Below, piece by piece: positions 1-6,007 of a stretch of DNA of 8,558 nt. The first letter of the stretch is position 1. Every line of letters begins with the position of its first letter. Made by a program: the position numbers and the translations under genes. Under the pieces are notes generated by a model. That model was given only the letters and a program-made list of their open reading frames with translations, did not search any database and was not told the origin of the DNA. The stretch is from Candidatus Micrarchaeia archaeon (GTDB taxonomy: Archaea > Micrarchaeota > Micrarchaeia > Anstonellales > Bilamarchaeaceae): contig JBAZLI010000043.1 in NCBI GenBank assembly GCA_041650355.1, positions 1 to 8,558 on the forward strand. The letters run 5' to 3'.

Positions 1-181
1 AACCTGCCCGAAATGCGGGGGGAGGATGCAGATTTCAGAAGACGAGCCGCTGATAGAGGAGCTCACGGACCTGGCCAAGGAAAAAGGGATAAAGGTCGAG
101 ATAATATCGCAGAACACCGCAGAAGGGGCGCAGTTCCTGCAGGGCTTCATGGGGATAGGGGCGTTCCTAAGGTACAGATGA
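1..181 (+). CDS. prf1: Peptide chain release factor aRF1, C-terminal fragment
   Basis: This is the 3' end of the archaeal class-1 release factor, which recognises all three stop codons in the ribosomal A site and triggers peptide release. Only 59 codons are in the window, reading from base 2. They begin with a Cys-Pro-Lys-Cys pair typical of the archaeal C-domain zinc-binding insertion. They continue with an acidic helix (EPLIEELTDLAKEKG), the strand VEIIS and the ending GAQFLQGFMGIGAFLRYR, which matches the family ending EGAQ...FGGIAAILRYR. The NIKS and GGQ motifs lie upstream, outside the window. The stop TGA (179-181) overlaps the 3' end of the convergent membrane-protein gene by 15 bases. 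Pelota, the closest relative, does not end this way, so aRF1 is preferred. Confidence 0.9.
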   Translation, partial: TCPKCGGRMQISEDEPLIEELTDLAKEKGIKVEIISQNTAEGAQFLQGFMGIGAFLRYR

Positions 182-640
182 GTTGGCCTGCACTGTTGTT
201 TCCTGCACGCCGCACGGGCTTTCGTACTTCTTCATTCCGACAATTATTTTGTCCGCGTAGTATTTAGTCGAGTTGCCGTGCATTATCTGGAACGTCATTC
301 CGGACCTGGAGAGCGCTTCGCAGTACGAGGCGCTCGCGTTCAACTCGGTGCTCACGCAGGAATCCCCCTCGAGCACGAAGAAGGAGACGTTCTTGGGCGC
401 GAGCGGCACGCTTCCGGCTATGTCCACCGCGCACTGCATTATCGCGTTCCTCGAGAGCGCCGAGGCGTTCCTCAAATCCGCAACCACGAAGACCTTCTTA
501 GAGGCAGAGAGGCGTTCTATGAATTCGCTATAATTAATCTCCTTCTCGGGCTCGGCCGGCTTGAACAGGAACAGGTAAACGAACACGATGCAGAGCAGGC
601 CCAGCACCGCGACTCCGGCCAGCTTCAAACTGTCTTGCAT
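167..640 (-). CDS. Small membrane-anchored outer protein with four-cysteine domain
   Basis: This 157-residue protein belongs to no family I recognise. Residues 7-26 form one hydrophobic segment (a signal anchor), followed by a charged linker and an outer domain beginning YSEF at residue 37. The domain has cysteines at 70, 95, 107 and 143 and five N-x-S/T sequons, suggesting export, disulfides and N-glycosylation. The TM-linker-YSxF layout and the cysteine order recur at the C-terminus of the upstream gene's product; the first two cysteine intervals are identical (33 and 25 residues from Y). The two are probably diverged paralogous domains. INYSEF also resembles the start of the FtsH periplasmic domain, but there is no AAA or protease part. 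The gene starts 9 bases after the upstream stop, with a Shine-Dalgarno site across that stop, so translation is probably coupled. Confidence 0.8.
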   Translation of the reverse strand: MQDSLKLAGVAVLGLLCIVFVYLFLFKPAEPEKEINYSEFIERLSASKKVFVVADLRNASALSRNAIMQCAVDIAGSVPLAPKNVSFFVLEGDSCVSTELNASASYCEALSRSGMTFQIMHGNSTKYYADKIIVGMKKYESPCGVQETTVQANSSVP

Positions 641-645
641 GCGAA

Positions 646-651
646 CCCCTC
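646..651 (-). promoter_or_regulatory. Shine-Dalgarno site of the 157-residue membrane protein
   Basis: On the minus strand GAGGGG lies five bases before the ATG at 640 and overlaps the TGA stop (652-650) of the preceding gene. GAGG fits the usual archaeal anti-Shine-Dalgarno. It supports the ATG at 640 and translational coupling. Confidence 0.6.
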
Positions 652-2704
652 ACTGCGCGTAGAGCCTTATGGCCTCTGCCGGCGCGCATATCCTGTAGTA
701 TTCGTTGCTGCCTGAGAAAGACGCCTGGTCCAGGAGCAGGCCGGAATATGCGGAAGATGTCACCAGGGACGAGTTGAAAAACACCAGCGGAGTGGTAATT
801 TTGTCCGCGCAGTTCGGGAACTGGGTCAGGCCGGTGGCGCTGGTCCCGGGCGGGAAATAGGCGGTGCAGTTTCCTTCGCGCACCACGTAGATTTTCGAGG
901 ATATGTTGGACTTGGCCAGCTCTCTCGATACTGCGGCCGAGCAGTTTTCCATCGCCCCGAGCTCGGTTTCGTCTACGGTGTCGCCCTGCACGAGTATGGT
1001 CACGTTCCCGGCCAGCTTCACCGAAGAGTAGAAGTCCGAGTATTCCACCCGGTTGGTGGACTTGTCCAGCGCGAGGTAGACGCTCACCGCTACCAGCGCG
1101 AGCAGGAACACCAGTAGCATGGAGAGCACGAGCAGGAGCATGCGGTTGAGCGGCTTCGGGGAAAGGCCGTAGTAGACGCTGAATATGAATACCACGAGGG
1201 ACGAGAAGGACAGGAAGAACAGCGAGGAGCCGAGAAGAGGGACGTATGCCGAAAGCCCTGCGCGCTCGGAATTGGTGAGCGGCTTCACCTGCATCGCGAG
1301 CGAGCCCATGCCTTCGACCATCTTTCCGGACGGCCCTGCGGCGAACATGTAGAACGCCTGCACCGGGTTGCCTTTGGAGAGGAGGGCCCTGGATTCGTTT
1401 ATGAGGAGCGAATAGTTGCTTTTCAGGTCGGCGTACTGGGTTGAAGTGAGGCCTGGCTTGAACTGCTGGTCGAGCAGGAGTTTCTTCGTCTTTATGGTGT
1501 TGAGACTGGCAGCCTCTTCAGAGCCGAGGGCCTTCCCTTCTGCGAGGAAAATGTACACCGTGGCTTCCTTGGAAGCCTGGGAAACGTTGTCGTAAACCCC
1601 CAGGAGCGGAGCCACGGATTCGTTGAGCGATTTGACCATCGCCGAATATTCGACGATTGTGTCCTCAAGATTGGTGAAGTTGTTGGAGCCTATCATCTGC
1701 TCTATTTCCAGCTCCATCGCCTGCACAGTCTCGAGCTTGGAGCGTATGCTTGCGTTGTCCACGTACGCGAGCACCTCGGAAGTCCTGTTCTTCACCGTAA
1801 CCGCGGGCAGCCTGGCCGTATCGTAGATTCCGGTGTAGTACAGCCTGCTGTCCTCGTTCTCGTCCGACTCAAGCCGTTCCTCGGTGTTCGAGTAGATTTT
1901 GTTCACCAGGGAAGGGTAGTTCGCAAGGGGCGCAACTTTTGCGGAGAGGTTGTTGAGCTTCCCCTCCGCGCGGGTGAGCGCCGCGTCATCCAAGTCAAGG
2001 TCCGGGCACAGGCCGTAGCACTTGGAGCACGACTCGCCGACCGAGGGTATGCGGAACATCGTGCTCTCTATCCTGCCCTTCGCGTCCTTGAGCGCAGGAA
2101 CATCGGCCTTCATCTCCTCTATGGAGGAAATCGTGTTTTCCGAGTTCATGCTGCCGAACAGGTAGAATATGCGGGCCATGGTTATTTCAATCGTGTCGCT
2201 CCCGTTGGTGAAGTCTTTTATCGGCTGGAGGAACATGTCCGGGTCTCCGCATCCGGTGGCGTCCGCGTAGGCGGCGCATGCGAACGTCGCGGTCCTAAGG
2301 CAGGAGCTCGCGTTGGTGCACGGGAACATGTGGAGGAACAGCGCCTTCCTGCACGCGAACTCCTCCTGGCCCTTGAACCTTCCGCCGTTGTTCCTGCTGG
2401 CGTTGAACGTCAGGAAGTCGGTCTCGAGGCTCGCAGTCTCGTTCGGGCTCAGCGCGTATTTCTGCGTATAGTATTCTTTCAGCACCGCGGTCATTTCGCT
2501 CTTGTTGAGCACGAGCTCGTCTTCCTTCACCAGGAAGGTGGGCTCCTTGCTGATATTCATTATATAGTAGACACTATGGTTGAGGGTGAAAAACTCCTTG
2601 GAAACGCTTGCGTTCGTCTCGTTGGCGTAAAGGTAGTCAGAAACGTCGAAAGAATACGCCGCACCGGCCAATAACAGCAGGGAAAACAGTATGACTGGTC
2701 TCAT
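650..2704 (-). CDS. Large sequon-rich secreted/membrane protein, unknown function
   Basis: This 684-residue protein is not one I recognise. It has a signal peptide (residues 1 to about 18, MRPVILFSLLLLAGAAYS) and a long outer region to about 485, with cysteine clusters at 118-152 and 226-233 (CSKCYGLC) and much predicted helix. Two membrane segments follow (about 487-512 and 522-544), separated by a short basic loop (PKPLNR) that should be cytoplasmic. The C-terminal outer domain starts YSDF at 555 and has cysteines at 588, 613, 632 and 673, like the domain of the next gene. I count about 22 N-x-S/T sequons, so heavy glycosylation is likely. The frame is open 21 codons further upstream, but I chose the ATG at 2704: it begins the signal peptide and lies about 25 bases after a strong TATA box, implying a leaderless mRNA. 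The 157-residue gene follows in the same operon. A role as a sensor, adhesin or envelope complex subunit would be a guess. Confidence 0.82.
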   Translation of the reverse strand: MRPVILFSLLLLAGAAYSFDVSDYLYANETNASVSKEFFTLNHSVYYIMNISKEPTFLVKEDELVLNKSEMTAVLKEYYTQKYALSPNETASLETDFLTFNASRNNGGRFKGQEEFACRKALFLHMFPCTNASSCLRTATFACAAYADATGCGDPDMFLQPIKDFTNGSDTIEITMARIFYLFGSMNSENTISSIEEMKADVPALKDAKGRIESTMFRIPSVGESCSKCYGLCPDLDLDDAALTRAEGKLNNLSAKVAPLANYPSLVNKIYSNTEERLESDENEDSRLYYTGIYDTARLPAVTVKNRTSEVLAYVDNASIRSKLETVQAMELEIEQMIGSNNFTNLEDTIVEYSAMVKSLNESVAPLLGVYDNVSQASKEATVYIFLAEGKALGSEEAASLNTIKTKKLLLDQQFKPGLTSTQYADLKSNYSLLINESRALLSKGNPVQAFYMFAAGPSGKMVEGMGSLAMQVKPLTNSERAGLSAYVPLLGSSLFFLSFSSLVVFIFSVYYGLSPKPLNRMLLLVLSMLLVFLLALVAVSVYLALDKSTNRVEYSDFYSSVKLAGNVTILVQGDTVDETELGAMENCSAAVSRELAKSNISSKIYVVREGNCTAYFPPGTSATGLTQFPNCADKITTPLVFFNSSLVTSSAYSGLLLDQASFSGSNEYYRICAPAEAIRLYAQ

Positions 2705-2724
2705 GGCAGGCATTACTGATGTAA

Positions 2725-2732
2725 TATTTAAA
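2725..2732 (-). promoter_or_regulatory. Archaeal TATA box of the two-gene membrane-protein operon
   Basis: TTTAAATA on the minus strand, inside a longer A/T run (2721-2734), matches the archaeal TATA consensus. Its centre is about 24.5 bases before the ATG at 2704, so the transcript should begin at or next to the start codon. This favours 2704 over the upstream in-frame ATGs at 2713 and 2767. Confidence 0.7.
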
Positions 2733-2786
2733 AATCGATGGGGGTTGTTTGGCCGGACGAGCCTCATGCAGGGCTACGCGGATTGG

Positions 2787-3776
2787 CTAGAACTCCCGCT
2801 TTATAACGTGCTGCGCGAGGTCCGTGAGCTCGCCGCTTTCCCTGGATGGCCGGAGCTCCCTTAGGAACGCGCTCGCTTCCTCCACGAACCTGAGTGCCCT
2901 GAGCCTCGCGTAGTTTATCGAATCGTATTTCCTGAAGGCCGAGACCACGTAATCTATCTTTTTCCTGTCCCGCGTCCGCGACAGCAGCATCGAGGAGAGC
3001 TTCTTCCTCTCCCCCGGGGTGGCATGCGACATCGCGTGTATGAACATCAGGCTCCTCTTCCCCTCTGTTATGTCCCCCCCTATCTCCTTCTTGTATTTCT
3101 CGAAATCCCCGGTGACGTTCAGTATGTCGTCCTGTATCTGGAACGCCACGCCGAGGGATTCGCCGAACATCCTGAATTTTTCCACTGTCCCGGAATCCGC
3201 GCCTGCGAGATACGCGCCTGCCTCGCAGCTCGCGCCCATGAGCGCGCCCGTCTTCCCGAGCACCATGGAAAAATACTCGTCTTCGGAAACGCTGGTTTTT
3301 CCTGTCCTGTACCATTCCAGCTCCACGCCCTGGCCCTCGACCACGCGCTGGAATGCGCGGCCTGATATGGACGCGATCTTCACCCTCTTCTCCAGCGGCA
3401 TGTCCAGCTCCAGGAACCGGTTCCACACTAGTGTGTAAAGAGCGTCGCCGCTGTTGAGCGCTATCGGAATTCCGTGCGAGATGTGGAGCGTGGGCTTGCC
3501 CCTGCGGAAATGCGAATCGTCCTCGACATCGTCGTGTATGAGCGTGAAGTTATGGAAAAGCTCTATGAGCGCCGAAGCTTTCACGGCGTTCTTCTTATCC
3601 TTGCCGTCCAGGGCGCCGAAGGACAGCATCAGCAGCGCGGGCCGTATTCTCTTGCCGCCGCGGAATATGTACTCGTCCAGGAGGCCGTACACGCACCTTG
3701 GTTCTGCGGAGAGCACCTGGCGCATTTCCTCCTCTACCCGGCCTATGCTCTCGTTGACAAAGCCTGAGAACTCCAT
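2787..3776 (-). CDS. idsA: Trans-polyprenyl diphosphate synthase, likely geranylgeranyl diphosphate synthase
   Basis: This 329-residue all-helical class I prenyltransferase adds isopentenyl diphosphate units to an allylic diphosphate, giving the C20 (or similar) chains of archaeal ether lipids. GGKRIRP (40-46) binds IPP. The first aspartate-rich motif is DDVED (82-86). The second is FQIQDDILN..GD (212-224), with Asn instead of the common third Asp, a position that varies in the family. GKRS follows at 239-242. Phe77, five residues before the first motif, matches Phe77 of Sulfolobus acidocaldarius GGPP synthase, which limits the chain to C20; the product is inferred from that. The frame is open far upstream, but the ATG at 3776 gives the family's usual length and lies 26 bases after a TATA box. 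An ATG at 3824 would add 16 residues and overlap the Rpp21 stop. Farnesyl diphosphate synthase is the main alternative. Confidence 0.93.
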   Translation of the reverse strand: MEFSGFVNESIGRVEEEMRQVLSAEPRCVYGLLDEYIFRGGKRIRPALLMLSFGALDGKDKKNAVKASALIELFHNFTLIHDDVEDDSHFRRGKPTLHISHGIPIALNSGDALYTLVWNRFLELDMPLEKRVKIASISGRAFQRVVEGQGVELEWYRTGKTSVSEDEYFSMVLGKTGALMGASCEAGAYLAGADSGTVEKFRMFGESLGVAFQIQDDILNVTGDFEKYKKEIGGDITEGKRSLMFIHAMSHATPGERKKLSSMLLSRTRDRKKIDYVVSAFRKYDSINYARLRALRFVEEASAFLRELRPSRESGELTDLAQHVIKREF

Positions 3777-3798
3777 GGATTGAAGATAAGGCAGAAAA

Positions 3799-3806
3799 TT
3801 ATTAAA
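3799..3806 (-). promoter_or_regulatory. Archaeal TATA box of the isoprenoid synthase gene
   Basis: TTTAATAA on the minus strand lies in the short gap after the Rpp21 gene, centred about 26.5 bases before the ATG at 3776. It suggests a separate leaderless transcript and decides the start over the ATG at 3824. Confidence 0.6.
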
Positions 3807-3820
3807 TCGCTCACTTAGGC

Positions 3821-4132
3821 TCATTTCCCGTACGCGATACGGCGCTCGTAGCCGCACGGGATGCACCTGTATAGCACCCTCCCGCCACGCTTGTCGAAGG
3901 AAACCGAGACCGTGCTTCCGGGCCTCCAGAACGAGAAGCACTTCCTGCAGAAGGAGAGCTTCTGCGCTCTGGTGAGGCGCACCTTGTTTTTCCGCACTAT
4001 GGAGAAGGCGAGGGCGCAGTAGCGCTTCGCCCTCGCAGGATTGCTCCTGAAGCATTCCCCGGCCTCGTTCAGAAGGATTGATATTCTCTCGGCGCTTATC
4101 GCTTTCACCAGGTTCTTCTCCTTTGGGCGCAT
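3821..4132 (-). CDS. rnp4: RNase P protein component 4 (Rpp21/Rnp4 family)
   Basis: This 103-residue protein subunit of archaeal RNase P, the ribonucleoprotein that makes the mature 5' ends of tRNAs, normally binds the specificity domain of the RNA together with Rpp29. The N-terminal half is helical and basic. A zinc ribbon with Cys62-x2-Cys65 and Cys90-x2-Cys93 follows, with family residues around it: FCRKC.SFWRPG, then the YRCIPCGYERRIAY ending. The ATG at 4132 is preferred to the one at 4150 because a TATA-like box is centred 25.5 bases before it. The gene is followed by the isoprenoid synthase, which has its own promoter, and is divergent from DUF63. It overlaps no real gene. Confidence 0.9.
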   Translation of the reverse strand: MRPKEKNLVKAISAERISILLNEAGECFRSNPARAKRYCALAFSIVRKNKVRLTRAQKLSFCRKCFSFWRPGSTVSVSFDKRGGRVLYRCIPCGYERRIAYGK

Positions 4133-4153
4133 ACATTGGATTATCCGCAAATG

Positions 4154-4161
4154 TTTTAATA
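4154..4161. promoter_or_regulatory. Shared, possibly bidirectional TATA-like box between rnp4 and the DUF63 gene
   Basis: TTTTAATA (plus) / TATTAAAA (minus) is the only TATA-like element in the short gap between the two divergent genes. On the minus strand its centre is 25.5 bases before the rnp4 ATG, good leaderless spacing. On the plus strand transcription would begin around 4183, next to an out-of-frame ATG at 4186. Use in the plus direction is less certain. Confidence 0.5.
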
Positions 4162-4175
4162 GCTGGAGTGGAAAA

Positions 4176-5036
4176 TTGTGCGGTGATGCTCTGGACGCAG
4201 GAGGATTCTTTGATTACTATTTCGTAAAGCCGATTTTGGAGCACGAAGGCTACAATTCAGTCAACACGCTCACCTACGCAGTCATAGCGATAGCTGCGGT
4301 TTTCCTCGCGTACAGGTTCTTCCAGGAGAGCAAGATAAGGGTGGACAGGCAGTTCGTGCTCAACACGCTCCCGTTCGTGCTTTTCGGCTCCACGGTGCGC
4401 GTCGTGACCGACAGCATAGACACCGGAGTTATGAAACCAGATAACCTGCTTTACTCTTGGATACTGGATTCGCACATATACGATTACGGGTTCCTTACCA
4501 GCAGCCCGGGCATTTACCTGGTGACTGCCGCGCTGTTCTTCCTTTCCCTGGGAGTTGGGAAATGGCTCAAGGACCAAAAGATAATAGGGTACATAGGGAT
4601 TGCGCTTTGGCTTCCGCACCTGCTGCTCTTGCTGCCCATGATGAATTACGCGATGTTCGCAATACCGGTTCTCGCGCTTGCGGCAATTCCGGCGTTCCTC
4701 GCGTGGAAATACTTCAAGAGCGGCCTGCTCGCCGGCATTGTGGGCGCGCACGCGCTTGACGGGGCCGCAACTTTCTTCGTGATAGACTATTTCGGGAAAA
4801 TGACCGGAAGAAATTATTTTGAGCAGCACGTGCTCCCTTCTTTCATAGGGGAAACTTTCGGGAGCTTCTTCCCGTTTTATTTAATCAAGGTTGCAGTAGC
4901 GTTTATTGCCGCGTGGTTCATAGCGAACGAGAAGGACGCTAATGAAGGGGAAAAGACGTTCATAGCGCTCCTTCTGATAATAATCGGGCTTGCGCCCGGG
5001 CTGCGGGATTTGCTCAGGATGATGGTGGGTGCTTAG
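4176..5036 (+). CDS. DUF63 family archaeal membrane protein
   Basis: This is a polytopic membrane protein of the archaeal DUF63 family, whose function I do not know. With a TTG start it has 286 residues. The family opening is FDYYFVKPI....GYNSVNTLTY (about 12-34). Several hydrophobic segments follow (about 32-50, 60-78, 111-129, 136-154, 158-178, 234-251 and 262-280), with conserved-looking stretches GSTVRVVTDSID, SPGIY and GAHALDGAATFFVID. The start is a problem. No in-frame ATG exists between the shared promoter and the family opening; TTG at 4176 is the nearest candidate. An ATG at 4186 sits where a leaderless start is expected but is in another frame; one extra base near 4208 would join it to FFDYYF. 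The stop TAG abuts the ATG of diphthine synthase, so the two are one operon. Confidence 0.85.
   Translation: MCGDALDAGGFFDYYFVKPILEHEGYNSVNTLTYAVIAIAAVFLAYRFFQESKIRVDRQFVLNTLPFVLFGSTVRVVTDSIDTGVMKPDNLLYSWILDSHIYDYGFLTSSPGIYLVTAALFFLSLGVGKWLKDQKIIGYIGIALWLPHLLLLLPMMNYAMFAIPVLALAAIPAFLAWKYFKSGLLAGIVGAHALDGAATFFVIDYFGKMTGRNYFEQHVLPSFIGETFGSFFPFYLIKVAVAFIAAWFIANEKDANEGEKTFIALLLIIIGLAPGLRDLLRMMVGA
5024..5027 (+). promoter_or_regulatory. Shine-Dalgarno-like site of diphthine synthase
   Basis: GGTG, nine bases before the ATG at 5037 and inside the last DUF63 codons, can pair with the archaeal anti-Shine-Dalgarno. No TATA box is visible before this ATG, so it is read as an internal operon gene. Confidence 0.35.
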
Positions 5037-5789
5037 ATGCTTTCGCTCATAGGCCTGGGAATTTCCGGGGACTTGACGCTTCGCGGCCTGGACGCAGCGA
5101 AAAGGAGCGACGAGGCTTACGCTGAAATGCACACCGGGATTCTGCAGGACGGATGGCTAAAGAGAATGGAGAGGACTATTGGGAAGAAGATATCTATTTT
5201 GGAGCGTGAAAAGCTCGAGAGCGATTTCATATCGGAAAGGGCGAAGGACAGGGACGTTGCGCTGCTCGTTCCAGGAGACCCGCTTGCAGCTACTACCCAC
5301 TATACGCACGTGCAGGACGCGAAAAAGGCCGGAGTTGAAGTGAGCGTGGTGCACAATTCATCAATTTTCACTGCGGCTCCGGGAAAGTGCGGGTTGCAGC
5401 ATTACAAATTCGGGAAAACCGCTACGCTCGCGTACTGGAGGAAGAATTACGAGCCAACGAGCGCGCTTGAAATTGTCGGGCAGAACCAGGAGAGGGGGCT
5501 TCATACGCTCCTTCTGCTGGACCTGGACAAGGCGCTGGGCCCTATGGGCGCGAAAACCGCGTTTATTCAAATTAAGAAAATTGAGGGGAAGCTTGGGGGA
5601 AAAATAGTTGACAAATTGGTCGTGCTGAGCCGGGTGGGCTGGGAAGACGAGAAAATTTCCTACGGGAAAATGCGCGAGCTTGAGAAAAAGAACCTGGGGA
5701 AGCCGCCTTTCTGCTTCATAATTCCCGGGAAACTGCACTTCGCAGAAGAGGAGAATCTGGAGGAGCTGCGGATGCACAAAATTTCGTAA
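5037..5789 (+). CDS. dphB: Diphthine synthase
   Basis: This 250-residue SAM-dependent methyltransferase (Dph5 of eukaryotes) methylates the 3-amino-3-carboxypropyl group on the special histidine of elongation factor 2, the second step towards diphthamide. It is a class III (tetrapyrrole methylase-like) enzyme, with the opening LSLIGLGISGDLTLRGLDAA, the SAM-binding LLVPGDPLAATTH (76-88), VVHNSSIF (104-111) and CGLQHYKFGKT (118-128), all matching the family. Length is normal and the C-terminus complete. The ATG follows directly after the DUF63 stop, suggesting coupled translation. The last codons and the TAA lie inside a strong hairpin. I found no sign of damage. Confidence 0.95.
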   Translation: MLSLIGLGISGDLTLRGLDAAKRSDEAYAEMHTGILQDGWLKRMERTIGKKISILEREKLESDFISERAKDRDVALLVPGDPLAATTHYTHVQDAKKAGVEVSVVHNSSIFTAAPGKCGLQHYKFGKTATLAYWRKNYEPTSALEIVGQNQERGLHTLLLLDLDKALGPMGAKTAFIQIKKIEGKLGGKIVDKLVVLSRVGWEDEKISYGKMRELEKKNLGKPPFCFIIPGKLHFAEEENLEELRMHKIS

Positions 5790-5798
5790 ATTTTGTGC
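5774..5798 (+). repeat. 11-bp inverted repeat over the diphthine synthase stop codon
   Basis: GCACAAAATTT (5774-5784) and AAATTTTGTGC (5788-5798) are perfect reverse complements around a three-base loop; the right side of the loop holds the first base of the TAA stop. In RNA this is a stable A/U-rich hairpin, possibly a 3'-end or processing signal. No T-run follows directly. Confidence 0.75.
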
Positions 5799-5800
5799 GC

Positions 5801-5836
5801 ATTTGTAAATGAGAACCGCAGTTCGAATTTACAAAT
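5801..5836 (+). repeat. 10-bp inverted repeat with inner hairpin and tandem G-A mismatches
   Basis: ATTTGTAAAT (5801-5810) and ATTTACAAAT (5827-5836) are perfect reverse complements. Inside, GAAC (5813-5816) pairs with GTTC (5821-5824) around CGCA. The two stems are joined by GA opposite GA, which in RNA can form tandem sheared G-A pairs. It sits two bases after the previous hairpin and just before the AT-rich promoter, so it could be a transcript end, a protein-binding operator, or both. Confidence 0.7.
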
Positions 5837-5847
5837 ACAATTAAAAA

Positions 5848-5855
5848 CTATTTAA
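5848..5855 (+). promoter_or_regulatory. Archaeal TATA box of the ncRNA-tRNA unit
   Basis: CTATTTAA lies in an AT-rich stretch (5826-5877) and is centred about 26 bases before 5878, which is where the terminal helix of the predicted RNA begins. No TATA-like element lies about 26 bases before the tRNA itself, which is G/C-mixed there. The tRNA is therefore probably transcribed from this site. Confidence 0.5.
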
Positions 5856-5877
5856 CATTAATTTCAATATTAGTGAA

Positions 5878-6007
5878 AGATAGCGGTTGATTCGCCTGTT
5901 CGGCGAATCCAAGCGTCATCTGAGAGATTGAAAGTGCATGAATCAGCAAGGAGGTATCAAGGAAGAAGGGGGCGAGCAACTGCGTTCTTCTAAGAAGCCC
6001 CCTGTCT
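5878..6007 (+). ncRNA. Predicted structured RNA of about 130 nt, cotranscribed with tRNA-Leu
   Basis: No convincing open frame covers this stretch, but it folds well. Its first six bases AGATAG (5878-5883) pair with its last six CTGTCT (6002-6007), one pair being G-U. An eight-pair hairpin GATTCGCC/GGCGAATC (5889-5896, 5902-5909) follows. AGGGGGC (5967-5973) pairs with GCCCCCT (5997-6003), sharing two bases with the closing helix, and a small TTCT/AGAA hairpin lies inside (5985-5996). The 5' end falls at the expected TATA spacing and the 3' end directly abuts the mature tRNA, so RNase P cleavage would free it. It lacks 5S rRNA, SRP RNA and RNase P RNA signatures that I know. GAAGCCCCC near the end recalls the 3' part of IS200/IS605 omega RNAs, but no tnpB or element end is present. 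Family and function are unknown. Confidence 0.45.

Noticed and set aside
37..39. FtsH-like protein from the INYSEF motif of the small membrane protein (167-640)
   Set aside because: Only the N-terminal layout is similar; no AAA or zinc protease region exists, and the cysteine pattern fits the neighbouring protein instead.
2764..3426. Minus-strand frame of 220 codons inside the isoprenoid synthase
   Set aside because: It is a shadow: Arg/Gly-rich, while the other frame carries all the prenyltransferase motifs.
4138..4146. GGATTATCC palindrome near the rnp4 start as an operator
   Set aside because: Nine bases with a single-base centre occur easily by chance; no second copy was seen in the window.
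3777..4244. Longer N-terminus of the isoprenoid synthase
   Set aside because: It would run antisense-free through the whole Rpp21 gene in another frame, has no family similarity, and the TATA box supports 3776.
5878..6007. Omega RNA / IS200-IS605 remnant
   Set aside because: GAAGCCCCC near the end resembles such RNAs, but no tnpB remnant, no element ends and no terminal hairpin after it are visible; the pairing with AGGGGGC explains the motif.
5878..6007. 5S rRNA, SRP RNA or RNase P RNA
   Set aside because: Length and closed ends recall 5S, but its conserved central sequences are absent; SRP helix 8 and the RNase P conserved regions are also not seen.
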